A DNA stretch of 64,000 bases, from contig CAZYTP010000003.1 in assembly GCA_964650385.1 (NCBI GenBank), positions 1-64,000 on the forward strand, given 5' to 3'. Numbering within the stretch: position 1 is the stretch's first letter; every line of letters begins with the position of its first letter. Shown here one piece after another: positions 42,866 through 51,213 of the stretch. Origin of the DNA: JAUSPI01 sp964650385 (GTDB taxonomy: Bacteria > Desulfobacterota > Syntrophia > Syntrophales > JADFWA01). Position numbers and translations under genes: made by a program. The notes below the pieces were generated by a model. It searched no databases. It worked only from the letters and a program-made list of their open reading frames with translations, and was not told the origin of the DNA.

Positions 42866-43405
42866 CTATACGCCTGCGGACTTTCCAACCTTTCTTCTTA
42901 TACGTTCACCTAAATACTTTATTCCTTTTCCTTTGTAGGGTTCCGGTTTCCTAAAACTCCTGATTTCGGCTGCTACTCTTCCAACAAGTTCCTTATCTAT
43001 CCCGGAAATTACTATTGTCACTTGCTTATCAACCTTAGCGGAAATCCCTTCAGGTATTTTATATTCTACAGGATGAGAATAACCGAGCAATAACCTCAGA
43101 ATATTGTCATTCACTTCAGCGCGATAACCGACACCTGATATCTCTAACGTTTTTTCGAAACCGGCAGTGACTCCTGTTACCATATTTGCAACCAACGTCC
43201 TTGTCAGCCCATGAACAGATCTTACCTTTTTATCATCGGAAAGCCTCTCTACCACTATGGTCCCATTATCAAAAACAATTTCAACACCCTCGGGAACTTT
43301 CATGGTCAAGTTCCCCTTTGAACCCTTGACCTCAATCATAGAATTGTCCTGCCTAATCTCTACTTCTTCAGGAACTTCTATTGGTTTCTTACCGATTCTC
43401 GACAT
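42866..43405 (-). CDS. rplF: 50S ribosomal protein L6
   Basis: 179 residues with the two L6 repeats. It begins MSRIGKKPIEVPEEVEI and ends with FRKPEPYKGKGIKYLGERIR, RKVGKSAG, the family's 23S-binding tail. Confidence 0.98.
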   Translation of the reverse strand: MSRIGKKPIEVPEEVEIRQDNSMIEVKGSKGNLTMKVPEGVEIVFDNGTIVVERLSDDKKVRSVHGLTRTLVANMVTGVTAGFEKTLEISGVGYRAEVNDNILRLLLGYSHPVEYKIPEGISAKVDKQVTIVISGIDKELVGRVAAEIRSFRKPEPYKGKGIKYLGERIRRKVGKSAGV

Positions 43406-43502
43406 TTACAAATCTCCAGATTTCAGGATAGCTAATAACTATCATGTTTCCCGGTCCGGACAGGCCGGAACCAAAGCAGACTAAGAATGAAAAATTGAGG
43501 CA

Positions 43503-43904
43503 CTACCATACATTACAGAGAATCTCACCGCCGACTTTTAACGTTCTTGCCTCTTTATCAGTCATAATACCTTTTGATGTTGACAGTATAGCTATGCCAT
43601 ACCCATTCAAAACTTTTGGTATCTTCTCACTTTTAACATAAACCCTTTTCCCCGGTTTACTAACCCGCTGTATCCCCGTTATAACTCTTTCTTTTGAATC
43701 CGAGTACTTCAAATATATCTTCAAGATCTCTCGCCCGTCATTACCCTTTTCAACAGCAAATCTACTGACATACCCCGCCTTATTCAAGACCTCGGCAATA
43801 TTCAGGTTCATTTTCGATAATGACACATTGACTTTATCGAACCTTACCATGTTAGCATTTCTGATTCTCGTCAGCATGTCTGCTATAGGATCAGTCATCC
43901 CCAT
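43503..43904 (-). CDS. rpsH: 30S ribosomal protein S8
   Basis: 133 residues beginning MGMTDPIADMLTRIRNANMV, ending LSTSKGIMTDKEARTLKVGG EILCNVW. In E. coli S8 represses the spc operon by binding near the L5 start; no such site was verified here. Confidence 0.98.
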   Translation of the reverse strand: MGMTDPIADMLTRIRNANMVRFDKVNVSLSKMNLNIAEVLNKAGYVSRFAVEKGNDGREILKIYLKYSDSKERVITGIQRVSKPGKRVYVKSEKIPKVLNGYGIAILSTSKGIMTDKEARTLKVGGEILCNVW

Positions 43905-44011
43905 ACCACTTCTCCTTAATGTTTATAAGCACTCAGTTTCTCGACTAAAAATATGACAAAGGCTAAATGCTGACTGTTGGAAGCCTGTTCATTTTTACCC
44001 TTGTTTCGTTG

Positions 44012-44197
44012 CTACCAGCTTGATTTTATCATCCCGGGAATTTCCCCTACCAGAGAAAGTTTTCTCAAACATAACCTACACATATCGAATTTCCTGTAAT
44101 ATGCTCTCGACCGCCCACAAAGAGGACATCGAGTGTATTTCCTGACAGCAAATTTCCCTTGTCTTTTCGCCTTTGCAATTAAGGACTTTTTTGCCAC
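44012..44197 (-). CDS. rpsN: 30S ribosomal protein S14 type Z
   Basis: 61 residues with the zinc motif CPLCGRSRAYYRKFDMCRLC and terminal GEIPGMIKSSW. GTG 44197 is the start: AGGAG lies 6 bases upstream and the protein then begins (M)AKKSLIAKAKRQGKF as in the family. An overlapping ATG is out of frame. Confidence 0.97.
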   Translation of the reverse strand: MAKKSLIAKAKRQGKFAVRKYTRCPLCGRSRAYYRKFDMCRLCLRKLSLVGEIPGMIKSSW

Positions 44198-44339
44198 ATG
44201 CAACTCCTATCTCAGTTTCGATCAGAATAATCTATAATTCTAACCTTTGAACTATAATTTTTTCCTGCCAGTCACGGCCTCAGTAAAACCGCCGGCAAAT
44301 CTTACCGTACCTCTTAAACTTTGCATGTAATCTGCGGCT

Positions 44340-44879
44340 TCAATTCTTATAAGGTATCCCCATGAGTTTCAAGAGTCGTCTTCCCTCTTCATCTGTTTTA
44401 GCCGAGGTAACAATCACGACATTCATTCCCCTGACCTTATCAATCTTGTCATACTCTACCTCGGGGAAGATGAACTGTTCCTTAATACCCATAGCGAAGT
44501 TGCCTCTTCCATCAAAAGATTTAGGCGAAATACCCCTGAAATCTCTAACTCTTGGAAGGGCAACATTAACAAGCCTGTCAAAAAACTCATACATCATGTC
44601 CTTCCTTAAAGTAACCATACACCCTATCGACATACCTTTACGCAGTTTAAATGTAGCAATCGATTTCGTCGCCTTTGTAACAACCGGTTTCTGCCCCACA
44701 ATCACTGAGAGTTCCTGAACAGCATTATCAATTATTTTAATGTTTTGAATCGCCTCACCCAAACCCATATTTACAATAATTTTCTCGAGCTTAGGAACCT
44801 CCATCCTGTTTTTATATTTAAATTCCTTCATCAAAGCAGGGATTACTTCTTTCTTGTAGTACTCTTTTAATCGTGCCAT
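44340..44879 (-). CDS. rplE: 50S ribosomal protein L5
   Basis: 179 residues, 5S-rRNA-binding and in contact with P-site tRNA. VPKLEKIIVNMGLGEAIQN, GQKPVVTKATKSIATFKLRK and DFRGISPKSFDGRGNFAMGI are conserved. 15 bases downstream of rplX. Confidence 0.98.
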   Translation of the reverse strand: MARLKEYYKKEVIPALMKEFKYKNRMEVPKLEKIIVNMGLGEAIQNIKIIDNAVQELSVIVGQKPVVTKATKSIATFKLRKGMSIGCMVTLRKDMMYEFFDRLVNVALPRVRDFRGISPKSFDGRGNFAMGIKEQFIFPEVEYDKIDKVRGMNVVIVTSAKTDEEGRRLLKLMGIPYKN

Positions 44880-44894
44880 TCATTCTTCCTCAGC

Positions 44895-45215
44895 TTAATC
44901 ATCCAATATTTCATTACATCTTTTACAAACACGCACATTCTTTCCATCTTCCAATAATTGGTATCCAACCCTGATACCAATGTTACATTTGTTACACATC
45001 AGCATAACATTGGATATATGTATCGACCCTTCCTTCTCAACAATGCCACCTTTCCCCTGTGCATCCGGTCTCTGATGTTTTTTCATGAAATTTAATTTTT
45101 CCACAACTACACGGTTTTTCTTTTTGACAACATTAAGTATTTTGCCGGTTTTTCCCTTTTCCTTACCGACAATAACCATAACCATATCGCCCTTTTTTAG
45201 ATGGTTCCCATGCAT
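44895..45215 (-). CDS. rplX: 50S ribosomal protein L24 (zinc-ribbon form)
   Basis: 106 residues: KOW-type start LKKGDMVMVIVGKEKGKTGK, then a C-terminal four-Cys ribbon (MCNKCNIG, VCKRCNEI). Start ATG 45215 follows GAGGAATTGAAT; the upstream in-frame extension overlaps rplN and is rejected. Confidence 0.97.
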   Translation of the reverse strand: MHGNHLKKGDMVMVIVGKEKGKTGKILNVVKKKNRVVVEKLNFMKKHQRPDAQGKGGIVEKEGSIHISNVMLMCNKCNIGIRVGYQLLEDGKNVRVCKRCNEILDD

Positions 45216-45270
45216 ATTCAATTCCTCAACATTTATGCTTTTATTTGCATTCGACGATTTCGCAACAGTA

Positions 45271-45639
45271 TTACAATACTTCAGGCGCCAGAGACACAAT
45301 CTTCATAAATTGCTTCGCTCTCAATTCACGGGCTACTGGTCCAAATATTCTTGTCCCTATAGGCTCCATTTGATTATTTATAAGTACAGCAGAATTATCG
45401 CTAAATTTAAGGTATGTACCGTCCGGTCTTCCGACCTCCTTTGCTGTTCTTACCACGACAGCCCTCATCACATCCCCTTTTTTAACCTTTGAATTGGGAA
45501 TTGCTTCTTTTACTGATACTACTATTATATCCCCAATACTGGCATACTTTCTCTTAGACCCTCCAAGTACTTTAATACAACCGACCTTCTTTGCACCCGA
45601 ATTATCTGCCACATTTAAAATGGTCTGCATCTGAATCAT
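45271..45639 (-). CDS. rplN: 50S ribosomal protein L14
   Basis: 122 residues, the universal length: MIQMQTILNVADNSGAKKVG, RRAVVVRT-like MRAVVVRTAKEVGRPDGTYL and terminal FMKIVSLAPEVL. An upstream in-frame start would add five residues not found in the family. Confidence 0.98.
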   Translation of the reverse strand: MIQMQTILNVADNSGAKKVGCIKVLGGSKRKYASIGDIIVVSVKEAIPNSKVKKGDVMRAVVVRTAKEVGRPDGTYLKFSDNSAVLINNQMEPIGTRIFGPVARELRAKQFMKIVSLAPEVL

Positions 45640-45654
45640 GGAAAAATACCTCAA

Positions 45655-45905
45655 TAAAATTACGTTAATCCCGTCAGAAAAAACCTCATTGCTTATCGAA
45701 CATTTAATTAGACGGTTGTAAAACCTGCAAATATCTCAAAATCCACCGGAGATGAATTTCATATTACATTAATTAAAAATAAATTTGTGGCTCAGTGCCG
45801 CAATCTACCGGAAATCTTACAAACGTTCAACACTAATCCAACAGTAAAACAAAAAAACGGTCTTTTAAATAATATCCATTTGAGCCGGAGGTTGGAAGCT
45901 CATGG
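45655..45905. other. Noncoding gap inside spc-type operon
   Basis: About 250 bases between rplN and rpsQ, which normally nearly touch. No gene or clear hairpin was seen. A weak minus-strand promoter (TTGAAC, 17 bases, TAGATT) is the only candidate signal. Confidence 0.4.
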
Positions 45906-46163
45906 TTAATTTGCCTTCTTCAGTATTTCACGCATTCTCCATCTTACGTCTTTACTCAAAGGACGTGATTCAACAATTAATACCCTGTCACCAATATTAC
46001 ACCTGCTTTCCTCATCACGAACTTTATATTTAGCTCGTCTTCTTACAGACTTCTGGAACCTGGGATGTCTTACTAACCTCTCCACCAAAACGACGATCGT
46101 TTTGTCCATTTTATCACTAACTACGACACCCTGTACGGTTCTTCTATTGCCCCGATCACCCAT
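45906..46163 (-). CDS. rpsQ: 30S ribosomal protein S17
   Basis: 85 residues, OB fold: RRTVQGVVVSDKMDKTIVVL, HPRFQKSVRRRAKYKVRDEE and IVESRPLSKDVRWRMREIL. It starts 2 bases after rpmC. Confidence 0.98.
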   Translation of the reverse strand: MGDRGNRRTVQGVVVSDKMDKTIVVLVERLVRHPRFQKSVRRRAKYKVRDEESRCNIGDRVLIVESRPLSKDVRWRMREILKKAN

Positions 46164-46165
46164 GT

Positions 46166-46360
46166 TTATATTTGAGCCTCTCTTTCCCTTAAAACAGTCT
46201 TTATGCGAGCTATATTTTTTCTGACCTTCTTCATCACGAGCGGGGAGTCCAATTGCCCAGTAGCGTGCTGCATGCGGAGTTTGAAAAGCGCTTCAACAAA
46301 CTCTCTCTCTTTCTGTTTCAGCTCATCAATATCGATTTCTCTGATTTCCTTAATTTTCAT
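46166..46360 (-). CDS. rpmC: 50S ribosomal protein L29
   Basis: 64-residue two-helix protein near the exit tunnel: MKIKEIREIDIDELKQKERE, ALFKLRMQHATGQLDSP, KKVRKNIARIKTVLRERE. Its start overlaps the end of rplP by 11 bases. Confidence 0.97.
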   Translation of the reverse strand: MKIKEIREIDIDELKQKEREFVEALFKLRMQHATGQLDSPLVMKKVRKNIARIKTVLREREAQI

Positions 46361-46772
46361 CAGATATCTCCCTGGGAAGAAATTTTGTCGATATTGGAAG
46401 TTTATGTGATGCCAGCCTAAAAGCCTCGCGAGCCGTACTTTTTTCGACCCCTTCTATCTCATACAGAATAATACCAGGCTTCACAACAGCAACCCATTCC
46501 TCAGGAGATCCCTTCCCTTTCCCCATACGGGTTTCTGCCGGCTTTTTAGTAATCGATTTGTGCGGAAACACCCTTATCCAGATTTTACCTCCGCGCCTAA
46601 CATGACGCGTTATAGCTATTCGTGCTGACTCAATCTGTCTCGCAGTTAGTCTTCCACATTCAGTTGCTTGCAGGCCATATTCCCCAAAAGACACATTACA
46701 ACCCCTTACAGGTGTTCCTTTCATTCGACCTTTATGCAGCTTTCTATATTTCACTCTCTTCGGCATTAACAT
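46350..46772 (-). CDS. rplP: 50S ribosomal protein L16
   Basis: 140 residues starting MLMPKRVKYRKLHKGRMKGT, with FGEYGLQATECGRLTARQIE and RMGKGKGSPEEWVAVVKPGI, the loop that touches A-site tRNA. Confidence 0.98.
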   Translation of the reverse strand: MLMPKRVKYRKLHKGRMKGTPVRGCNVSFGEYGLQATECGRLTARQIESARIAITRHVRRGGKIWIRVFPHKSITKKPAETRMGKGKGSPEEWVAVVKPGIILYEIEGVEKSTAREAFRLASHKLPISTKFLPREISDEN

Positions 46773-46797
46773 GTCTTTAAAACCCCCAATTCAGCTC

Positions 46798-47442
46798 TCA
46801 ACTGTCAGCCTTCTTATCCGGAAGTACCTCACCATGAAATATCAGAACTTTTACACCAATAAGCCCGTAAGTTGTATGCGCCTCAGCAAAACCATAATCA
46901 ATATTTGCTCTCAAGGTATGAAGTGGAACTTTTCCTTCTCTATACCATTCCCTTCTCGCCATCTCGGCTCCACCAAGTCTCCCAGAACAGGTTACCCTTA
47001 TTCCTTTGGCACCAAATTTCATGGCAGATGTAACACTTCTCCTCATAGCCCTTCTGAAGGCAACCCTTCTCTCAAGCTGGAGTGAAATATTTTCAGCAAC
47101 AAGTTGCGCATCTATTTCAGGCTTGCGTACCTCAAGGATATTTATGATCGGATCACTTTTGGAAATTTTCTCAAGATCTTTCTTGAGTTTTTCGATCTCT
47201 GATCCCTTTCTGCCTATGAGAATCCCCGGCCTGGCAGCATGAATATTCACTTTAGCCTTGTCAGCAGCCCTTTCAATCTCAATCCTTGATATACCTGCAT
47301 GGTAAAATTTGCTTTTAAGGTACCTTTTGATCTTAATATCTTCATGCAGCAATTCGCTATAGTTTTTTTCTGCAAACCACTGAGAATCCCAAGTCTTGTT
47401 AATGCCCAGTCTAAAACCGATCGGATTAACTTTTTGCCCCAA
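46798..47442 (-). CDS. rpsC: 30S ribosomal protein S3
   Basis: 214 residues. MGQKVNPIGFRLGINKTWDS, KH domain with PGILIGRKGSEIEKLKKDL, and C-terminal GAKGIRVTCSGRLGGAEMAR. It lies at the mRNA entry channel. Confidence 0.98.
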   Translation of the reverse strand: MGQKVNPIGFRLGINKTWDSQWFAEKNYSELLHEDIKIKRYLKSKFYHAGISRIEIERAADKAKVNIHAARPGILIGRKGSEIEKLKKDLEKISKSDPIINILEVRKPEIDAQLVAENISLQLERRVAFRRAMRRSVTSAMKFGAKGIRVTCSGRLGGAEMARREWYREGKVPLHTLRANIDYGFAEAHTTYGLIGVKVLIFHGEVLPDKKADS

Positions 47443-47461
47443 GACTTTACCTCCTTATTTG

Positions 47462-47794
47462 CTACTCCTCATCTAGTATGACGGTTATATGACTCATTCT
47501 CTTTTTTATCATAGCCGCCCTTCCCTGTGCTCTTGCCCTCCATCTTTTCAATGAGGGTCCCTGACCTACAAATACCTCTTTTACATAAAGTATTTTTTCA
47601 TCGATACTCGGATTCTGTGTTGCATTCGCAATTGCCGACTTTAATACTTTTCCTACAACACCAGCAGCCTTTTTTCTTGTAAAGGCTAATATCCTCTGTG
47701 CTTCTTCGACTTTTTCCCCCCTGACAAGATCCACTACCAATCTTGCCTTTTGTGGCGAAATCCGAATATATTTGGCAACGGCCTTCACTTCCAT
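47462..47794 (-). CDS. rplV: 50S ribosomal protein L22
   Basis: 110 residues: AVAKYIRISPQKARLVVDLV and the tunnel-lining hairpin region GPSLKRWRARAQGRAAMIKK. The hairpin shows no deletion of the kind linked to macrolide resistance. Confidence 0.98.
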   Translation of the reverse strand: MEVKAVAKYIRISPQKARLVVDLVRGEKVEEAQRILAFTRKKAAGVVGKVLKSAIANATQNPSIDEKILYVKEVFVGQGPSLKRWRARAQGRAAMIKKRMSHITVILDEE

Positions 47795-47906
47795 ATCTAT
47801 TTAAACTCCATTACCTAGTTTAATCATAACAATCTACAGTAGTCAGAAATCGTATAAAAGACTAATTCAATGTTTGCGCCTTCCCTACATACAGACTGAC
47901 CCCACA

Positions 47907-48188
47907 TTATCTACGTAACCTTGTTTTTCTATCACCTGCATGGCTATAAAATGTTCTTGTTGGGGCAAATTCGCCAAGCTTATGCCCAACCATGTTTTCG
48001 GTGACGAACACAGGGATAAATCTTCTTCCATTATGAACAGCAAAGGTATGGCCAACTAATTCAGGGGTAATTGTAGAACGACGTGACCAGGTCTTGATCA
48101 CACCCCTGTCTCCCGAAGTGTCAGCTTTTCTTACCTTTTCTATAAGTTTTTCTTCAATATATGGTCCCTTCTTAACTGAACGAGCCAT
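47907..48188 (-). CDS. rpsS: 30S ribosomal protein S19
   Basis: 93 residues: MARSVKKGPYIEEKLIEKV, KTWSRRSTITPELVGHTFAV, HNGRRFIPVFVTENMVGHKL and terminal GDRKTRLR. It starts 3 bases after rplB. Confidence 0.98.
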   Translation of the reverse strand: MARSVKKGPYIEEKLIEKVRKADTSGDRGVIKTWSRRSTITPELVGHTFAVHNGRRFIPVFVTENMVGHKLGEFAPTRTFYSHAGDRKTRLRR

Positions 48189-48191
48189 TCC

Positions 48192-49013
48192 TTAACCCCT
48201 TTTCCTGATAATATACTTGTCTGAATCCCGGTTTTTCCTTGTCTTATACCCTTTGGTAGGAACTCCCCATGGTGTTACGGGATGTCTTCCTCCGGAGGAT
48301 CTGCCCTCTCCTCCACCATGTGGATGATCAACAGGATTCATTACAACGCCACGTACTTTGGGGCGTCTCCCCAGCCATCTCTTCCTGCCTGCCTTACCCA
48401 AACTTATATTCTCATGATCAATATTCCCAACCTGACCGATTGTGGCCTTACACTCCAACAAAATCTTCCTTACTTCCCCTGAGGGGAGTCGAACCTGCGC
48501 ATATTTTCCTTCCTTCGCCATAATCTGACCATAGGCGCCTGCGCTTCTAATCATCTGCCCCCCTTTACCAATTTTTAACTCCAAATTATGGATATGAGAA
48601 CCGGGGGGTATGTTTTTAAGGATGGTCACGTTGCCCGGTTTTATTTCCACATTTTCACTGCTTACAATAACATCGCCCACTTTAAGATCCACTGGAGCAA
48701 GGATATATCTTTTTTCCCCATCAAAATAATTAAGAAGGGCTATTCTTGAAGACCGATTGGGGTCATATTCAATAGAAGCCACCCTGGCCGGCACATCAAT
48801 TTTGTCCCGCTTAAAATCTATTATCCTGTATTTTCTCTTATGCCTTCCACCAATATGCCTGCTGGTTATTCTTCCATTGTTGTTTCTTCCCCCGGTTCGA
48901 CTCAGGGATTGCAAAAGTCCCTTTTCCGGTTGAGTCTTTGTAATCTCCTCAAACGATGAACAGGTCTGAAACCTTCTGCCTGGTGACGTTGGTTTATACT
49001 TTTTAATTGCCAT
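48192..49013 (-). CDS. rplB: 50S ribosomal protein L2
   Basis: 273 residues. MAIKKYKPTSPGRRFQTCSS start and the C-terminal VVMNPVDHPHGGGEGRSSG contain the conserved His used at the peptidyl-transferase centre. Confidence 0.98.
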   Translation of the reverse strand: MAIKKYKPTSPGRRFQTCSSFEEITKTQPEKGLLQSLSRTGGRNNNGRITSRHIGGRHKRKYRIIDFKRDKIDVPARVASIEYDPNRSSRIALLNYFDGEKRYILAPVDLKVGDVIVSSENVEIKPGNVTILKNIPPGSHIHNLELKIGKGGQMIRSAGAYGQIMAKEGKYAQVRLPSGEVRKILLECKATIGQVGNIDHENISLGKAGRKRWLGRRPKVRGVVMNPVDHPHGGGEGRSSGGRHPVTPWGVPTKGYKTRKNRDSDKYIIRKRG

Positions 49014-49072
49014 CTGTACCTAACCTTTAACTCTAAGTTGTAAATTTTAAATCTGTAAATTCAAACCTGCAA

Positions 49073-49360
49073 TTAAACCCCTTCATAGACTTCTATTCTA
49101 TCACCGGGAGCAAGAGTAACTATAGCCTTCTTCCAATCCCTCTTCTTACCTGCGACTTTCCCCATCCTTTTCTTCTTACCAAGCATATTCATCGTAGAAA
49201 CGTTTAAAACTTTTACTTTAAAAAGCTTTTCAACTGCTTTGGTAATCTCAATTTTATTTGCGCTACGGTCCACCTCAAAGAAATATTTATTTTCTTCATC
49301 TCTTGCAATGGTGCTTTTTTCCGTAATAATCGGTCTTTTTATGACAAAATATATATCCAT
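49073..49360 (-). CDS. rplW: 50S ribosomal protein L23
   Basis: 95 residues: DIYFVIKRPIITEKSTIARD, FEVDRSANKIEITKAVEKLF, VNTMNMLGK-like VSTMNMLGKKKRMGKVAGKK. It docks trigger factor and SRP at the exit site. ATG overlaps the rplD stop by one base (TAATG). Confidence 0.98.
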   Translation of the reverse strand: MDIYFVIKRPIITEKSTIARDEENKYFFEVDRSANKIEITKAVEKLFKVKVLNVSTMNMLGKKKRMGKVAGKKRDWKKAIVTLAPGDRIEVYEGV

Positions 49361-49983
49361 TATGAAAGCATTGCTCCTTCAAGCATCTTGACAGCCGGTT
49401 CTAACAAAACGAGGCTATCATACTTTAGAAGGTCATATACATTAACACCTTCTGTTCTCATCATCTTTATTTCTTTCAGGTTCCCTGAAGATTTCTCCAA
49501 GACAGGATTTGACTTATCCAGAACAAAGAGAACGCTTTTTAATCCGAATCTATCCATTACTTCTTTGAACTTCCTTGTCTTTATCTCCTCCATGGGAAAA
49601 TCTCTAAGAATCAATATTCTCTCTTCTTTAGCTTTCATACTAAGGGCAGATATAAGAGCTGCTTTTCTTATCTTCTTTGGTACCCTAAAAGAATAATCCC
49701 TTGGCTTAGGTCCAAACACGACTCCACCACCCCTCCAGATAGGGGACCTTATAGTTCCTACTCTCGCTCTTCCTGTCCCTTTCTGTCGCCAAGGTTTTCT
49801 ACCGCCTCCTCTGACATCGCTCCTACCCTTTGTCGAGGATGTACCTAGCCGCCTTGCAGCCATCTGCATTTTCACAACCTCGTAGATAAGGCCCTCATGT
49901 ATCTCTACACCAAAGATAGAATCACTGAGTTCTATTTCAGAAACCTTGTTCTTCTCAATATCATAAACATTTAAACCCGGCAT
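49360..49983 (-). CDS. rplD: 50S ribosomal protein L4
   Basis: 207 residues. The tunnel loop RRLGTSSTKGRSDVRGGGRK PWRQKGTGRARVGT is conserved. In E. coli L4 also represses the S10 operon; no equivalent leader upstream of rpsJ was identified. Confidence 0.98.
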   Translation of the reverse strand: MPGLNVYDIEKNKVSEIELSDSIFGVEIHEGLIYEVVKMQMAARRLGTSSTKGRSDVRGGGRKPWRQKGTGRARVGTIRSPIWRGGGVVFGPKPRDYSFRVPKKIRKAALISALSMKAKEERILILRDFPMEEIKTRKFKEVMDRFGLKSVLFVLDKSNPVLEKSSGNLKEIKMMRTEGVNVYDLLKYDSLVLLEPAVKMLEGAMLS

Positions 49984-50003
49984 TTTGCCACTCCAGATCC
50001 TGC

Positions 50004-50639
50004 TTAACCACGCTTTTTAATAGAATTCTTAACCAAAACAATACCGTTCCTGCTTCCTGGAACCGAACCTTTAATCAGGATCAAATTTTCATTTGGTCTA
50101 ATCCCTACTACCACAAGATTTTGTATCGTTTTTCTCTTATCACCCATATGTCCTGGCATCTTTTTCCCTTTAAAAACCCTTGAAGGATATGCACTGGCTC
50201 CTATAGATCCCGGTGCCCTGTGAAACATAGAACCATGGGTAGCTCTACCCCCTTTAAAACCATATCTCTTTACAACACCCGCAAAACCTCTCCCTTTGCT
50301 CACTCCAACTACATCAACATAGTCACCTACTTCAAAAATATCAACTTTCAGCTCTTGACCTTTTTCATAATCTTCAGGAGACATCATCCTGAACTCCCTC
50401 AAAATCCGGGGGAAACCACTGCCTGTTTTTTTCAAGTGTCCTTGTATCGGCTTGGTAACGTTTTTTTGTTTCTTCCGCCCAAAACCCAACTGCATGGCAT
50501 CGTATCCATCAATTTCTTTGGTTTTTTTCTGTGTAATTACGCAGGGACCCATTTCGATAACTGTAACCGGAATAGCCATTCCATCTCCTGAAAATACCTG
50601 CGTCATCCCTAATTTTCTGCCTATAAGTCCCTTTTCCAT
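50004..50639 (-). CDS. rplC: 50S ribosomal protein L3
   Basis: 211 residues from MEKGLIGRKLGMTQVFSGDG. KGRGFAGVVKRYGFKGGRAT HGSMFHRAPGSIGASAYPSR is the central extension reaching the peptidyl-transferase centre. ATG 50639 is chosen on family length; a GTG six bases earlier is the alternative. A terminator-like hairpin lies upstream. Confidence 0.97.
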   Translation of the reverse strand: MEKGLIGRKLGMTQVFSGDGMAIPVTVIEMGPCVITQKKTKEIDGYDAMQLGFGRKKQKNVTKPIQGHLKKTGSGFPRILREFRMMSPEDYEKGQELKVDIFEVGDYVDVVGVSKGRGFAGVVKRYGFKGGRATHGSMFHRAPGSIGASAYPSRVFKGKKMPGHMGDKRKTIQNLVVVGIRPNENLILIKGSVPGSRNGIVLVKNSIKKRG

Positions 50640-50750
50640 AACCACTCTTCTTTAACTAACCTTTGTAAGGTGAGCACTGTATTGACCGAAAGCTCTGCAC
50701 AACTATGCAAAAACTCTAAGCTCTTAACACTTTCCGCCGTATTATTATAT

Positions 50751-50789
50751 AAAAAACAGGAGACGAATTTTCAGAAGAATCCATCTCCT
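50751..50789 (-). terminator. Terminator/attenuator-like hairpin between rpsJ and rplC
   Basis: On the minus strand a 12-bp stem (AGGAGATGGATT pairing with AATTCGTCTCCT, two G-T pairs) is closed by a short loop and followed by G and six T. It starts 17 bases after the rpsJ stop. It would end, or attenuate, the str-tuf-rpsJ transcript before the S10-type genes. Confidence 0.75.
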
Positions 50790-50806
50790 TATGCGCTTTC
50801 ATGCCC

Positions 50807-51115
50807 CTATAATTTTATTTCAACATCAACACCCGCTGAGAGATCCAGCTTCATAAGAGCATCTACGGTCGCCTGCGTAGGTTCAATAATATCAATCAGC
50901 CTTTTATGTGTTCTGATCTCAAATTGTTCCCTTGATTTCTTGTCAACGTGAGGTGATCTGTTGACACAGTACTTATTTATCACTGTAGGCAAAGGTATGG
51001 GGCCGGCTACGCGAGCACCTGTTCTTTTTGCCGTACCAACAATATCTTCAACAGATCGATCCAGCAACTTATAATCATACGCTTTTAGTCGAATTCTTAT
51101 TTTTTGATTTTCCAT
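50807..51115 (-). CDS. rpsJ: 30S ribosomal protein S10
   Basis: 102 residues: KIRIRLKAYDYKLLDRSVED, IPLPTVINKYCVNRSPHVDK, KSREQFEIRTHKRLIDI. It also acts as NusE in antitermination. It is separated from tuf by 98 bases and from rplC by a terminator-like hairpin. Confidence 0.98.
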   Translation of the reverse strand: MENQKIRIRLKAYDYKLLDRSVEDIVGTAKRTGARVAGPIPLPTVINKYCVNRSPHVDKKSREQFEIRTHKRLIDIIEPTQATVDALMKLDLSAGVDVEIKL

Positions 51116-51213
51116 TTATGCCTCTACCAGCAACCAGTGTTCAACAAAAATTGGCGAACCCTTGCCTTTCTTAATCTTATTTACGTCTGATAACTGTTTG
51201 CCGAGTTTTTCCT

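Noticed and set aside
45216..45299. N-terminal extension of L24 overlapping L14
   Set aside because: ATG 45215 has a good ribosome binding site and matches family length.
51116..51213. Terminator between tuf and rpsJ
   Set aside because: The only candidate stem (GGCAAGGGTTCGCC) is short and mismatched despite a following T-run.
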